Assembly (NCBI RefSeq): GCF_024808255.1
Contig: NZ_JANTYS010000016.1
Span: forward strand, 62,001-126,000
DNA: 64,000 nt
From: Mucilaginibacter dorajii
Lineage (GTDB): Bacteria > Bacteroidota > Bacteroidia > Sphingobacteriales > Sphingobacteriaceae
Direction: 5' to 3'
Shown here: piece after piece, positions 53,040 through 63,743 of the stretch
Numbering within the stretch: the first letter of the stretch is position 1
How the letters are laid out: each line of letters begins with the position of its first letter
Position numbers and translations under genes: made by a program
Notes under the pieces: model-generated
Told to the model about the DNA's origin: nothing
Seen by the model: only the letters and a program-made list of their open reading frames with translations
Database searches by the model: none

Positions 53040-56000
53040 ATGAATATTAATACCGGAAGTGTAGTTGAAGAAGGTATCAATAGTACCACATATGTTCACC
53101 GGTTATTTGAGCAACAAGCGCAAATAACGCCCGGTGTTGTGGCTGTTACTTATGGTAGCAGGCAACTCACGTACACCCATCTAAACCAACAGGCCAACAA
53201 TCTTGCAGCTCTAATTTTAAAAAAATCCCCGCAATCAACCCTCATAGGTGTAAGTGCATTACGCAGTGTTGATACCATTGTAAGTGTGTTGGCTATCCTG
53301 AAGGCAGGTAAAGCCTATTTGCCCTTAGATGCCGGTTATCCTAAAGACAGGCTTGAACAAATCATTACCGATTCGGGCATCGATACCTGCCTGATCACAG
53401 AAGGCCAGAAATCACTTTTTGAATCGATGCCTATTGGGATCCTGTTATCAGATAAAAAATATCCCGAATCAACAATACCATCGCCAACTAATAAACCCGA
53501 TGGTGCTTATGTGCTGTATACATCCGGCTCAACAGGCACACCGAAAGGTGTTGTGATGGGCCATGCGGCATTGGCTAACCTGCTGTTATGGCAAAAGGAA
53601 AAATCAATCGCCACAACCGGCACAAACACGTTACAGTTTGCACCTTTAACTTTTGATGTATCGTTCCAGGAGATCTTTGCCACGCTAACTACAGGTGGCA
53701 CTTTGGTATTGATTGATGAAGACCTACGCATTGACCCGGTTAAACTTTTAGATTATATTGAACATCAATCCATAAACCGCATCTTTTTGCCTTTTGTGGT
53801 TTTACAATATTTAACAGAAGCAGCAATAGCTAATAAGCATATCCCCGCCTGTTTACAGGAGGTGATGACCGCGGGTGAACAGCTAAAAGTAACCCCACAG
53901 GTTACGGCTTTCTTTAAAGCATTGCCCGGCGCGGCATTGTACAATCAATACGGCCCTACCGAAACCCATGTGGTTACCGAACTTAAGTTAAGTGGGGATG
54001 CTACTTTATGGTCGGCACTGCCTTCTATTGGAGTGCCGATAAGCCAAACAGATATTATCATCCTTGATGAAAACCTCAAAGCAGTACCATACGGAGAAAC
54101 CGGTGAGCTTTGTGTCGCGGGGATCAGCCTGGCTAATGGTTATCTGAATAAACCCGAACTCACTGCCGAAAAATTCACTTTTTACCAGGAAACCGAAGAA
54201 CATGCCACCCGCATATACCGCACCGGCGATTTGGCCCGCTACCTGCCCGATGGTAACATCGAATACCTTGGCCGCAAAGATACCCAGGTAAAAATTCGTG
54301 GCAACCGTGTGGAATTGGGCGAGATAGAAGTATTGCTCAACAAGTTACAAAACATCCAACAAGCGGTGGTTATTGCCCGCGAAGATGCCGCCGGGCAAAA
54401 GAGGCTTTTGGCTTATTTGGTATCATCATCAGACGACCAAAATACAGCCCCGGTACGTAAAAACATGGAGCAGCAACTGCCCGACTTTATGCTGCCATCG
54501 GCCTATGTTTGGCTAAAAGAATTACCTAAAACAACCAGTGGCAAGGTAGATAGGAAAGCCCTGCCAAATCCAGGAATAGACAGACCTGAACTGGCAACTT
54601 TATACAAAGCACCGGCTACGCGGATAGAGAAAAACATTAGGGGTGTATGGTCGGCCTTATTGCAGATAGATAAGATTGGTATTGATGACGATTTTTTCCT
54701 GCTTGGCGGTAACTCATTACTCGCGCTTAAAACCGTTGCCACTTTAAAACAGGATTTAAATTTAGATGTACCCATTACTAAGTTATACCAATACCCAACC
54801 ATTAGCGGCCTGGCTAACTTTTTAAGCGGATCAAATAAAACGGTCCCACTCCTTTCGATTAAAAAAAATAAAGATAATACCGGCAACCAGGATATAGCCA
54901 TTATAGGTATGGCCGGTCGGTTCCCGGGTGCAAATACCATTGATGAGTTTTGGCAACTGCTGAGCGATGGTAAAGAAGGCATCAGCTTTTTTACTGCTGG
55001 TGAAATTGACAAATCGATTCCAATCAGTGTTAAAAATGATCCTTATTATGTAAAAGCAAGGGGCATTATTGATGGTGCTGATATGTTTGATGCCGGCTTT
55101 TTTGGTTTTAACCCACGCAATGCCGAATTGATGGATCCACAGCAACGCGTATTTTTGGAGATAGCCTGGGAAGTATTGGAAAAAACAGGTTACTTACCTC
55201 AAAAATACAGCGGATTGGTAGGTGTATTTGCAGGTTGCGGTTACAATACCTATTACAACAAAAATGTGCTCACCAATCCCGAAATAGTAGAGCGTACCGG
55301 GCATTTCCAGGTAAGGCTTTTAAATGAAAAGGATTATATAGCCACACGCACGGCGTTCCAGTTAAATTTGGAAGGACCGGCAGTAGCTGTTTACGCGGCC
55401 TGTTCAACCTCATTGTTGGCAGTGACCCAAGCGGTGAGCAGTATTCGTAGCGGGCAATGCAGCGTAGCTATTGCCGGCGCGGCATCCATAACCTCACCCA
55501 TAAACAGCGGGCATTTTTACGAAGAGGGCTCTATCATGAGTATAGATGGCCATACCCGTACTTTTGACGCCGAAGCAACCGGCACCGTGTTTAGCGATGG
55601 TGCAGGCGTTGTACTATTAAAATCATTGGAAGATGCCAAACGCGATGGCGATACCATTTACGCTGTAATTAAAGGCGTTGGCATTAATAACGATGGTGCA
55701 GCCAAAAGCAGCTTTAGCGGCCCAAGCGCGCATGGCCAGGCCGGTGCTATTGCCATGGCTATTGACGATGCCGGCATTGAAGCATCAACCATTAGCTATG
55801 TAGAAGCCCATGGCACGGCTACCCCATTAGGCGACCCTATCGAACTTGAAGGTCTTAACCTTGCTTTTGGCCAGCAGGATAAAACACAATTTTGCGCTAT
55901 TGGCTCTGTCAAAAGTAATATGGGGCATTTAACTGCGGCATCGGGGGTGGCAGGGCTAATTAAAACAACTTTGGCTATGCGCAATAAGCAAATTCCGCCT

Positions 56001-59000
56001 TCGCTGTTTTATAACCAGATTAACCCGAATATCGCTATTACTGATAGTCCTTTTTACGTTAACAGTACATTAGCTAACTGGGATACTGACAGCATCAGGC
56101 GTGCCGGCATAAGCTCGTTTGGTGTTGGTGGCACCAATGTTCACGTGGTATTGGAGGAGTTTGTAGCCGAACAAGCCGCTGCATCCGAAAGCAAACCGTT
56201 GAGCCTGATCACTTGGTCGGCCAAAACTGAGACGAGCTTAAATAATTACGCCAAAAAACTGGGTGCTTTTATCGAACAAAATAAAACCATTAATACTGGC
56301 GATATTGCTTATACCCTGCAAAGCACCCGTGCCGATTTTAACCTGCGTAGGTTTGTAATAGCCGCGGATAACGATGCTTTATTAAGTAAGTTAAACACAC
56401 CCGAAGCAGAACCATCAGCATCAAAAAATTTGGCGACCAAGGCTTCCGAAGTTGTATTTATGTTTCCCGGCCAGGGTTCGCAATACCCGGGTATGGGATT
56501 GGAGCTTTATGAAACTGAGCCTATTTTTGCCGCCGCCGTTGATGAATGTATCAGTCTGTTAAAGGGTACTGTACACGAAAACCTACTGGATATTATTTAT
56601 CCTAAAGTTGCGGATACAGCATCTCCAGAAAAAATAAAACAAACTTTATACGCCCAACCTGCCATATTTATTTTAGAATATGCCATGGCCAAATTATGGA
56701 TAAGCTACGGTATTGAGCCGCAGATACTAACCGGTCACAGCATAGGCGAATTTGTTGCGGCGCACCTGGCTGGTGTATTTAGCCTGGCCGATGCGGTAAA
56801 GCTGATCTCTGAAAGGGCCCGTTTGGTAAACAGCGTCGAACCCGGCAGCATGTTATCTGTACGTTTGGAAGCATCCAAACTTGAAGCCCTTTTACCCGCA
56901 AAGCTATCTATAGCGGCTATTAACACCCGCAAACTTTGCGTGGTTGCCGGCCCTACAAACGTGATCAACTCCTTTGCCGAACAACTGGCCGGAGAAGGAA
57001 TTCCGAGCAGATTATTACTAACCAGTCACGCGTTTCACTCGGCCATGATGGATGGTATTGTTGGCGAATTTGAGGCGGTGGTAAGGTCAATCAAATTAAA
57101 TATCCCAACCAAGCCCATCGTATCTACCGTTACCGGCAATTGGATGAGCGGTGCAGAGGCAACTGATTCAACTTATTGGTCGCAGCATCTGCGTAAAACC
57201 GTACGCTTTGCAAGCGCCTTAGATACCTTACAGGAAGATGAAGGTCGCCTTTACTTAGAAGCCGGACCAGGAAATATATTAGCAACCCTGGCAAGGCAAC
57301 ATGTTGCCGATAGAAATGTTACCGTTATATCGGGATTTGAAAAAAACGAAACTAATGGTGAGTATTATCACGTATTAAAGGCACTGGGGCAACTGTGGTT
57401 AAATGGCATTGAACCGGCCTGGAAAGGCGTTTATGCCGGGCAACAACGCAACAGGATAGATCTGCCAACTTATGCCTTTGATCATAAACGTTACTGGCTT
57501 GAACCTGCCGTAATACTGAATACCGTTGAAACTATTGCCAACGATACTGCACCACAACCCCCAATTATGAGCACCCAAACAATGCAAACAAGAAAAGATC
57601 TGTTAATTAATAAACTAAGGGTGATATTTGAAGATGCATCAGGCATTGAAATTGATGCCGCTGGCACGGGTGTAAATTTTATTGAAATAGGGTTTGATTC
57701 GCTATCCTTAACACAGATAGCTACTAACCTTAAAAAGCAGTTTAACGTTCCTATTACCTTCAGGAAACTTTTTGAAGAATACAACAGCCTTGTTTTGTTG
57801 GCCGGCTACCTGGATGCTAACCTACCTGCAGATGTGTTAAAACCGGAAGCTATAGCTTCTGCTCCTATTACTGCAGCTTATCAGCCAACATTTGTCGCAC
57901 CTGCGCCCTCAGGTAATGGCACAGTAACTAATAATAATGACCTGATCATCAATTTAATATCGCAACAACTACAGTTATTAAACAGCCAATTGTCTTTTAT
58001 ACAAGGTGGCGGGGCCTTAGTACAGCAAGCAGCCCCCGCTCATTACAATGCCATCTCTCCTGCCATTACCCCGGCAAAAGCAAATCACCAGGGATTGGAA
58101 TTGACACAGGAAGAACAAATAGAACTAAAAAAACCATTTGGAGCTACTGCCCGTATTGAAAAACAAACTTTAGAACTTGACGATAAGCAGACCGCATTTT
58201 TGGCTGACCTGACTATAAAATATAACGCCAAAACCAAAGGCAGCAAAGCCCAAACCCAAAAAGACCGGCCGTATATGGCCGATCCCCGGGTGGTAAGCGG
58301 TTTCCGTCCTTTAACTAAAGAGCTGGTTTATCCATTGGTGGTTAACCGCTCAAAAGGCAGTCATGTTTGGGATATTGATGGCAATGAATATGTAGATGCA
58401 CTAAATGGATTTGGCTCAAACTTTTTGGGTTACCAGGCTGATCTACTAAAAAAAGCAGTACTTGAGCAGGTAGAAAAAGGTTATGAGATAGGCCCGCAAC
58501 ATGAATTGGCCGGCGATGTTTGTAAGCTGATCTGTGAGTTCACCAATTTTGACCGTGCCGCGGTTTGTAATACAGGTTCCGAAGCGGTTTTAGGTGCTAT
58601 GCGTATAGCGCGTACAGTAACCGGTCGTTCAACCATCGTGGCCTTCAGCGGATCGTATCATGGTATTAATGACGAGGTGATTGTTCGCGGCACCAAAAAA
58701 TTAAAGACTGTACCGGCAGCACCGGGAATCATGCCCGAGGTTGTGCAAAATATGCTGATCTTGGATTATGGTACCGAAGAAACACTTAAAATAATAGCCG
58801 AACGCGCCCATGAATTTGCAGCCGTATTGGTTGAACCAGTACAAAGCAGGCGACCAGAATTTCAGCCGGTAATGTTCCTTAAAAAACTGAGAGAGATCAC
58901 CCAAAAATCCGAAACGGTTTTGATCTTTGATGAAGTGATCTCGGGTTTCAGGATGCATCCCGGTGGTGCTCAGGCTATGTTTGGCATTAAAGCCGATTTG

Positions 59001-59681
59001 GGTACTTATGGTAAAGTTATTGGCGGCGGTATGCCTATTGGCGCTATTGCCGGTATTAAAAAATATATGGACGCGCTTGACGGCGGTACCTGGCAATATG
59101 GCGATGATTCGCAGCCGGAAGCAGGTGTAACTTACTTTGCAGGCACTTTTGTACGCCATCCATTAGCCTTGGCTGCCGGTAAAGCCACTTTGCTTTATAT
59201 GAAAGAGCGCGGTCCTGCATTACAAGAAGAGTTGAATGCCCGCACCAAACGTTTGAGCGATGCGCTGAATGTCATATGTGAACAGAAAGGTATCCCATTG
59301 TATTCACCTTCGTTCGGTTCATTATGGAAAATCAAATTCAAATATGAGCTGGCCTACGGCGAATTGTTGTTTACCTTAATGCGTTACAAAGGCATCCATA
59401 TATGGGATTTGTTCCCATGTTTTATAACCGATGCACATACCGATGAAGAAATAGACCAGATCATTACAGCCTTTAAGGAAAGTGTTGATGAGTTAATTGA
59501 AGCTGGTTTTATCCCGACTGCAAAACCTCAGAAAATTAATAATACACCAATTGCCATACCTGCGGATCCCCCTATTCCTGGTGCCAAATTGGGTCGTGAT
59601 AAAGACGGCAACCCCGGTTGGTTTGTTAGCGATAACAATAATCCCGGCAAATTTTTACAGGTAAAAATAAGCAGTAACTAA
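53040..59681 (+). CDS. Hybrid NRPS-PKS with aminotransferase: A-PCP-KS-AT-ACP-AMT
   Basis: 2213 residues. A domain about 15-515 (A3 YVLYTSGSTGTPKGV; code by eye D-V-Q-F-M-A-Q-V-V-K, closest to proline patterns). PCP about 525-600 (FFLLGGNSLLAL). KS about 615-1040: active Cys in AACSTSLLAV, His in EAHGTATPLGDP and KSNMGHLTAASG. AT about 1135-1430: GHSIGEFVA and HAFHS, the latter indicating malonyl-CoA. ACP about 1510-1590, Ser in GFDSLSLTQ. Class-III aminotransferase about 1690-2130, with PLP Lys in YGKVIGGGMPIGA. No ketoreductase. A beta-keto acyl intermediate would be converted to a beta-amino acyl chain, as in iturin- and microcystin-type lines. The C-terminal tail LGRDKDGNPGWFV is a known linker before condensation domains. 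Confidence 0.93.
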   Translation: MNINTGSVVEEGINSTTYVHRLFEQQAQITPGVVAVTYGSRQLTYTHLNQQANNLAALILKKSPQSTLIGVSALRSVDTIVSVLAILKAGKAYLPLDAGYPKDRLEQIITDSGIDTCLITEGQKSLFESMPIGILLSDKKYPESTIPSPTNKPDGAYVLYTSGSTGTPKGVVMGHAALANLLLWQKEKSIATTGTNTLQFAPLTFDVSFQEIFATLTTGGTLVLIDEDLRIDPVKLLDYIEHQSINRIFLPFVVLQYLTEAAIANKHIPACLQEVMTAGEQLKVTPQVTAFFKALPGAALYNQYGPTETHVVTELKLSGDATLWSALPSIGVPISQTDIIILDENLKAVPYGETGELCVAGISLANGYLNKPELTAEKFTFYQETEEHATRIYRTGDLARYLPDGNIEYLGRKDTQVKIRGNRVELGEIEVLLNKLQNIQQAVVIAREDAAGQKRLLAYLVSSSDDQNTAPVRKNMEQQLPDFMLPSAYVWLKELPKTTSGKVDRKALPNPGIDRPELATLYKAPATRIEKNIRGVWSALLQIDKIGIDDDFFLLGGNSLLALKTVATLKQDLNLDVPITKLYQYPTISGLANFLSGSNKTVPLLSIKKNKDNTGNQDIAIIGMAGRFPGANTIDEFWQLLSDGKEGISFFTAGEIDKSIPISVKNDPYYVKARGIIDGADMFDAGFFGFNPRNAELMDPQQRVFLEIAWEVLEKTGYLPQKYSGLVGVFAGCGYNTYYNKNVLTNPEIVERTGHFQVRLLNEKDYIATRTAFQLNLEGPAVAVYAACSTSLLAVTQAVSSIRSGQCSVAIAGAASITSPINSGHFYEEGSIMSIDGHTRTFDAEATGTVFSDGAGVVLLKSLEDAKRDGDTIYAVIKGVGINNDGAAKSSFSGPSAHGQAGAIAMAIDDAGIEASTISYVEAHGTATPLGDPIELEGLNLAFGQQDKTQFCAIGSVKSNMGHLTAASGVAGLIKTTLAMRNKQIPPSLFYNQINPNIAITDSPFYVNSTLANWDTDSIRRAGISSFGVGGTNVHVVLEEFVAEQAAASESKPLSLITWSAKTETSLNNYAKKLGAFIEQNKTINTGDIAYTLQSTRADFNLRRFVIAADNDALLSKLNTPEAEPSASKNLATKASEVVFMFPGQGSQYPGMGLELYETEPIFAAAVDECISLLKGTVHENLLDIIYPKVADTASPEKIKQTLYAQPAIFILEYAMAKLWISYGIEPQILTGHSIGEFVAAHLAGVFSLADAVKLISERARLVNSVEPGSMLSVRLEASKLEALLPAKLSIAAINTRKLCVVAGPTNVINSFAEQLAGEGIPSRLLLTSHAFHSAMMDGIVGEFEAVVRSIKLNIPTKPIVSTVTGNWMSGAEATDSTYWSQHLRKTVRFASALDTLQEDEGRLYLEAGPGNILATLARQHVADRNVTVISGFEKNETNGEYYHVLKALGQLWLNGIEPAWKGVYAGQQRNRIDLPTYAFDHKRYWLEPAVILNTVETIANDTAPQPPIMSTQTMQTRKDLLINKLRVIFEDASGIEIDAAGTGVNFIEIGFDSLSLTQIATNLKKQFNVPITFRKLFEEYNSLVLLAGYLDANLPADVLKPEAIASAPITAAYQPTFVAPAPSGNGTVTNNNDLIINLISQQLQLLNSQLSFIQGGGALVQQAAPAHYNAISPAITPAKANHQGLELTQEEQIELKKPFGATARIEKQTLELDDKQTAFLADLTIKYNAKTKGSKAQTQKDRPYMADPRVVSGFRPLTKELVYPLVVNRSKGSHVWDIDGNEYVDALNGFGSNFLGYQADLLKKAVLEQVEKGYEIGPQHELAGDVCKLICEFTNFDRAAVCNTGSEAVLGAMRIARTVTGRSTIVAFSGSYHGINDEVIVRGTKKLKTVPAAPGIMPEVVQNMLILDYGTEETLKIIAERAHEFAAVLVEPVQSRRPEFQPVMFLKKLREITQKSETVLIFDEVISGFRMHPGGAQAMFGIKADLGTYGKVIGGGMPIGAIAGIKKYMDALDGGTWQYGDDSQPEAGVTYFAGTFVRHPLALAAGKATLLYMKERGPALQEELNARTKRLSDALNVICEQKGIPLYSPSFGSLWKIKFKYELAYGELLFTLMRYKGIHIWDLFPCFITDAHTDEEIDQIITAFKESVDELIEAGFIPTAKPQKINNTPIAIPADPPIPGAKLGRDKDGNPGWFVSDNNNPGKFLQVKISSN

Positions 59682-59684
59682 ATT

Positions 59685-62600
59685 TTGGACACCTTATACA
59701 CATATGATACAAGCCCGGTAGATTTTGACCCCTTTGCCGGCCCCGAACTGCAAATGGTTGCGCCTGCTACGGAATCGCAACTGGAAATCTGGACATCGTG
59801 CCTTATTGGCGGCGATGGTGCCAACTGTGCTTATAACGAATCGTTTTCGCTGCTGCTAAGCGGTGCCTTTAACCATACTGCAATGGTTAACGCGCTACAG
59901 GATCTTGCAAAACGCCACCAGGCCTTACGCTCATGCTTTAGTGCCGATGGCAAATACAGCTGCATTTACACCAACCTGCCACTTGACGTAGATTACCAGG
60001 ACCTTGCCGAACAATCAGCAGACGATCTGCAACTTTTCATCAGCAACTTCAACAAAGTTATTGCCTTAACCCCTTTTGATTTGGTTAACGGCCCGCTTTT
60101 TAAAGCAAGCCTGATTAAACTAAGCGAACATGAGCACTTGCTAACCCTGGTGGCCCATCATATTATTTGCGATGGATGGTCAATAGGGATCATGATGCAG
60201 GATCTGAGCAAGTTTTACTCAGCTTATGCCAAAGAAGAAACTATTATACTGCCCGATGCCCCCCTGTTTAGTGAATATGCTGCCGGGCAATTGGCGTATG
60301 AGCAAACTGCCGAATTTAAAGAGACTGAAAAATACTGGCTCAATGAATTTAAGGGCAGCGGTCATTATGTAAACCTGCCCGCAGATCTGCCTCGCCCCAG
60401 CGTGCGCACTTTTAAAAGTCATCGAGACGATTTTAATTTAGATCCTACGCTTACGCTCGGCTTAAAAAAATTGGGTAAAACCAACGGAACAAGTTTTGTT
60501 ACTACGTTACTGGCCGCGTTTGAGATATTTTTACAACGCTTAACCGGGCAGGACGAGGTAATCTTAGGCTTACCCGCCGCCGGGCAATCAGCAACCGGTA
60601 CATTCCGGCTTGTTGGCCACTGCGTTAACTTGTTAGCTTTACGTAGTCATCCCAAGGCCGATCAAACTTTCAGAAATTATTTAAAGATCAGAAATTCGTC
60701 AATACTGGATGCCTATGATCATCAGCTATATACTTTTGGCAGCCTGCTCAAAAAACTGAACATCGCCCGAGACGCTTCAAGGATTCCGCTGGTACCGGTG
60801 ATGTTTAACATTGATATGGGCATGGATGATGATGTTGCTTTTTATGGATTAAAACATCATCTGCACAGTAATCCAAGGGAATTTGAAAACTTCGAGATCT
60901 TCGTAAACATTTCGGGGCGGGATGAAGCCCTGGTGTTAGAATGGTCATACAATACCCAGCTTTTCCAGGCCTCAACCATCTTTAACATGATGGGCGAGTT
61001 TGAGTTTTTATTGAGGCAATTGATTGCAGATCCTGATACTTTATTGGGTAATATTCCATTAAAAAATACTGATGTCCTTATCAGACAGCTTAACATCTGG
61101 AACAGTACCGAAGCTGCTTACGATAAAAACAAGCCTTTACACAAAGTAATAAGTGAGCATGTTGATGAGTTTGGCAATAATGTTGCCGTAAAATTCGGAC
61201 AAAATACCTTAACTTATCAACAGCTTGATAGCAAAGCCAACCAATTTGCCACACTCCTGATAAACCAAGGTGTTAAAAAAGGCGATAAAATAGCTTTTGC
61301 TGTTGATCGCGCTGCCGAAATGGTTGCCGTAATGCTGGGTATCATGAAAACCGGGGCTATTTATATTCCACTTGATCCACAGTTTCCATTAGGCCGCATT
61401 AATTATATGCTGAGCGATTCGGCTGCTGTGGTGCTCATCGTTTCAAAAAAACACAAAAACAGGTACCAGTCAAGCGCCAAAGAAATTGTATTGGAAGATG
61501 CCTGGGCATCACTTAACCAATACCCCGCTACCGATCCTGAAATTGATTTAACCGGCGACGACCTGGTTTATATCTTGTACACGTCTGGTTCAACAGGCAA
61601 CCCTAAAGGTGTACAAATAAACCATAGCGCCTTAATTAACTTTTTGTACAGCATGCAAAAAGTACCTGGTGTTAGCGCAGGTGATAAATTATTGGCTGTA
61701 ACCACCATCAGCTTTGATATTTCGGGCCTCGAGTTATTTTTACCCCTCATTAGCGGCGCGCAGGTGATTATTGCCGATAGCGACACCGCCAAAGACGGGC
61801 GCGCGTTATTGGATATTATTAAAAACGAGAGTGTTACCATAATGCAAGCCACACCTTATACCTGGCGCATTATGCTGGAAGCCGGTTGGGATAATTCAAC
61901 GCCATTAAAAGTGTTATGTGGTGGCGAAGCCTTGCCTAAGGAACTCGCCGAGCGCGTGGTAAAACAAGCAGCAAGCCTTTGGAATGTGTATGGCCCAACA
62001 GAGACTACTATCTGGTCGACCATTAAAGAAATCAAAGCTGATGATGAGCTGATCACAGTTGGTAGGCCTATTGATAATACATCCATCTATATTTTAGATA
62101 ATTTTCAAAATCCCTTGCCCGCAGGCATCGAGGGGGAAATTTATATAGGCGGCGATGGCGTTGCCAAGGGCTACCTCAATCAGCCTGTGTTGACTATTGA
62201 AAAGTTTGTGAATGACCCCTTCCTGGCCATTCCTGGTGCAAAAATGTATCGCACAGGCGATATGGGCAGGTTTATGGCTAACGGCGAGATTGAATGTCTG
62301 GGTCGGATAGATTCACAGATCAAGATCCGTGGTTATCGTATAGAGGCCGGCGAAATTGAATACCACCTGGTAAACCAACATAATGTAAAGGAAGCCGTGG
62401 TTATAGCCCGGCCCGATAAATACGGTGTTGATAAACTGGTTGCCTTTATTGTAATTAAAGATGGCTACCAGGGCGAAAGCGATAGTGCACAAATTAAAGG
62501 CTGGCGGGCAGATTTACGATCATTACTACCAGACTACATGGTTCCCGATGATTTCATCATTATACCGGCCATGCCATTAACGCCAAATGGTAAAATAGAT

Positions 62601-63713
62601 AAAAAAGTTTTAGCCAATCAAAATACCAAACTTGCCGAAAGCATCAACCTGTTTATTGCGCCGCGTACAGATGTGGAGAAATTGGTTGCCGATGTATGGT
62701 CGGAGTTTTTGGAGATCAAGAACATAGGCATTTATGATAACTTTTTTGAACTGGGTGGCCACTCGCTGATTGCCGTGCAGGTAATGACACGCATAGAAAA
62801 GTTAACCGGCAAACGCCTGCCGCTTGCCACACTTTTTGAAAATTCTACGGTTGAAAAACTTGCATTGATGCTGGAAATGGACGGCAAATCAATCGTTTGG
62901 GATTCCCTGGTGCCTATTAAACCACAGGGCACTAAAATGCCTATCTACATTGTACATGGGGCTGGCCTAAACGTGTTACTATTTAACGCGCTTGCAATGA
63001 ATATGGATGATGATCAGCCGGTTTACGGCCTTCAAGCCAAAGGCTTAAATGGCATTGATGAGCCCCTTAGCAATTTGCGTGATATAGCCGCGCATTACAA
63101 TGCATCGATCATGGCGCAAAACCCCACAGGTCCGTACGCACTTGCCGGATATTCTTTTGGTGGCATCATCGCTTTTGAAATGGCCAAACAGTTTGAAACC
63201 ATAGGTAAAGAGGTAAAAATGCTGGCTATGTTTGATACTTATGCGTACCGCTCGCCGTATTTTGATCCGATGCCGATACAATACTACAAACGTGGCAAAT
63301 TTTTTATGCGCAAGTTGGTTTACAACCTGTCATTTAAAGAAGGCGTTGCACATACCGTTGCCCAAAACGCTACCGGTGTTAAACGGCGTTTAACCCAAAC
63401 TCTGTGGAAACTGGCCAACGACGAAAAGCAGGAAGGCTTTTTTGGCTACTCTAACAAGATAGATGAAATGAACATCCTTGCCGAAAAGAACTATCAGCTA
63501 AAGCCATATGACATAGCGGTAGAAGTATTCCGTGCGGAAGACCGTACTTTTTACCTCGATGATTTTGAATACATGGGCTGGAAACCCTATGCCTTAAAAG
63601 GTGTAAATGTTCACAAGATCCCGGGCAGCCACAATACTATATTTAAAGCGCCAAACGATAAGATTTTTGCGAGTATACTGCAAAACTGCCTTGATGAGGC
63701 GGCGAACAAATAG
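59685..63713 (+). CDS. NRPS, C-A-PCP-TE (glycine-like adenylation code)
   Basis: 1342 residues. The start at 59685 is TTG, 3 nt after the previous stop; ATG is not available before the condensation domain. Condensation domain about 20-450 with the catalytic VAHHIICDGWSIG (HHxxxDG, about 160). Adenylation domain about 470-980 (A3 YILYTSGSTGNPKGV; code by eye D-I-L-Q-L-G-V-I-W-K, glycine-like). PCP about 995-1065 (FFELGGHSLIAV). Thioesterase about 1080-1342, nucleophile in GYSFGG (about 1155), with a C-terminal His in PGSHNTIF. The C domain would join the beta-amino acyl chain of the upstream protein to glycine, and TE would release it. From A to TE it is a close paralogue of the 885-aa protein. 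Confidence 0.93.
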   Translation: MDTLYTYDTSPVDFDPFAGPELQMVAPATESQLEIWTSCLIGGDGANCAYNESFSLLLSGAFNHTAMVNALQDLAKRHQALRSCFSADGKYSCIYTNLPLDVDYQDLAEQSADDLQLFISNFNKVIALTPFDLVNGPLFKASLIKLSEHEHLLTLVAHHIICDGWSIGIMMQDLSKFYSAYAKEETIILPDAPLFSEYAAGQLAYEQTAEFKETEKYWLNEFKGSGHYVNLPADLPRPSVRTFKSHRDDFNLDPTLTLGLKKLGKTNGTSFVTTLLAAFEIFLQRLTGQDEVILGLPAAGQSATGTFRLVGHCVNLLALRSHPKADQTFRNYLKIRNSSILDAYDHQLYTFGSLLKKLNIARDASRIPLVPVMFNIDMGMDDDVAFYGLKHHLHSNPREFENFEIFVNISGRDEALVLEWSYNTQLFQASTIFNMMGEFEFLLRQLIADPDTLLGNIPLKNTDVLIRQLNIWNSTEAAYDKNKPLHKVISEHVDEFGNNVAVKFGQNTLTYQQLDSKANQFATLLINQGVKKGDKIAFAVDRAAEMVAVMLGIMKTGAIYIPLDPQFPLGRINYMLSDSAAVVLIVSKKHKNRYQSSAKEIVLEDAWASLNQYPATDPEIDLTGDDLVYILYTSGSTGNPKGVQINHSALINFLYSMQKVPGVSAGDKLLAVTTISFDISGLELFLPLISGAQVIIADSDTAKDGRALLDIIKNESVTIMQATPYTWRIMLEAGWDNSTPLKVLCGGEALPKELAERVVKQAASLWNVYGPTETTIWSTIKEIKADDELITVGRPIDNTSIYILDNFQNPLPAGIEGEIYIGGDGVAKGYLNQPVLTIEKFVNDPFLAIPGAKMYRTGDMGRFMANGEIECLGRIDSQIKIRGYRIEAGEIEYHLVNQHNVKEAVVIARPDKYGVDKLVAFIVIKDGYQGESDSAQIKGWRADLRSLLPDYMVPDDFIIIPAMPLTPNGKIDKKVLANQNTKLAESINLFIAPRTDVEKLVADVWSEFLEIKNIGIYDNFFELGGHSLIAVQVMTRIEKLTGKRLPLATLFENSTVEKLALMLEMDGKSIVWDSLVPIKPQGTKMPIYIVHGAGLNVLLFNALAMNMDDDQPVYGLQAKGLNGIDEPLSNLRDIAAHYNASIMAQNPTGPYALAGYSFGGIIAFEMAKQFETIGKEVKMLAMFDTYAYRSPYFDPMPIQYYKRGKFFMRKLVYNLSFKEGVAHTVAQNATGVKRRLTQTLWKLANDEKQEGFFGYSNKIDEMNILAEKNYQLKPYDIAVEVFRAEDRTFYLDDFEYMGWKPYALKGVNVHKIPGSHNTIFKAPNDKIFASILQNCLDEAANK

Positions 63714-63743
63714 GGGCTTAGAAAGGTGTTTTTTATTGAATAT

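Noticed and set aside
46790..63713. Siderophore or flexirubin-type pigment cluster
   Set aside because: No catechol-forming, transport or ketosynthase/aryl-polyene genes were seen; domain content points to a short beta-amino acid peptide or aminoacyl transfer.
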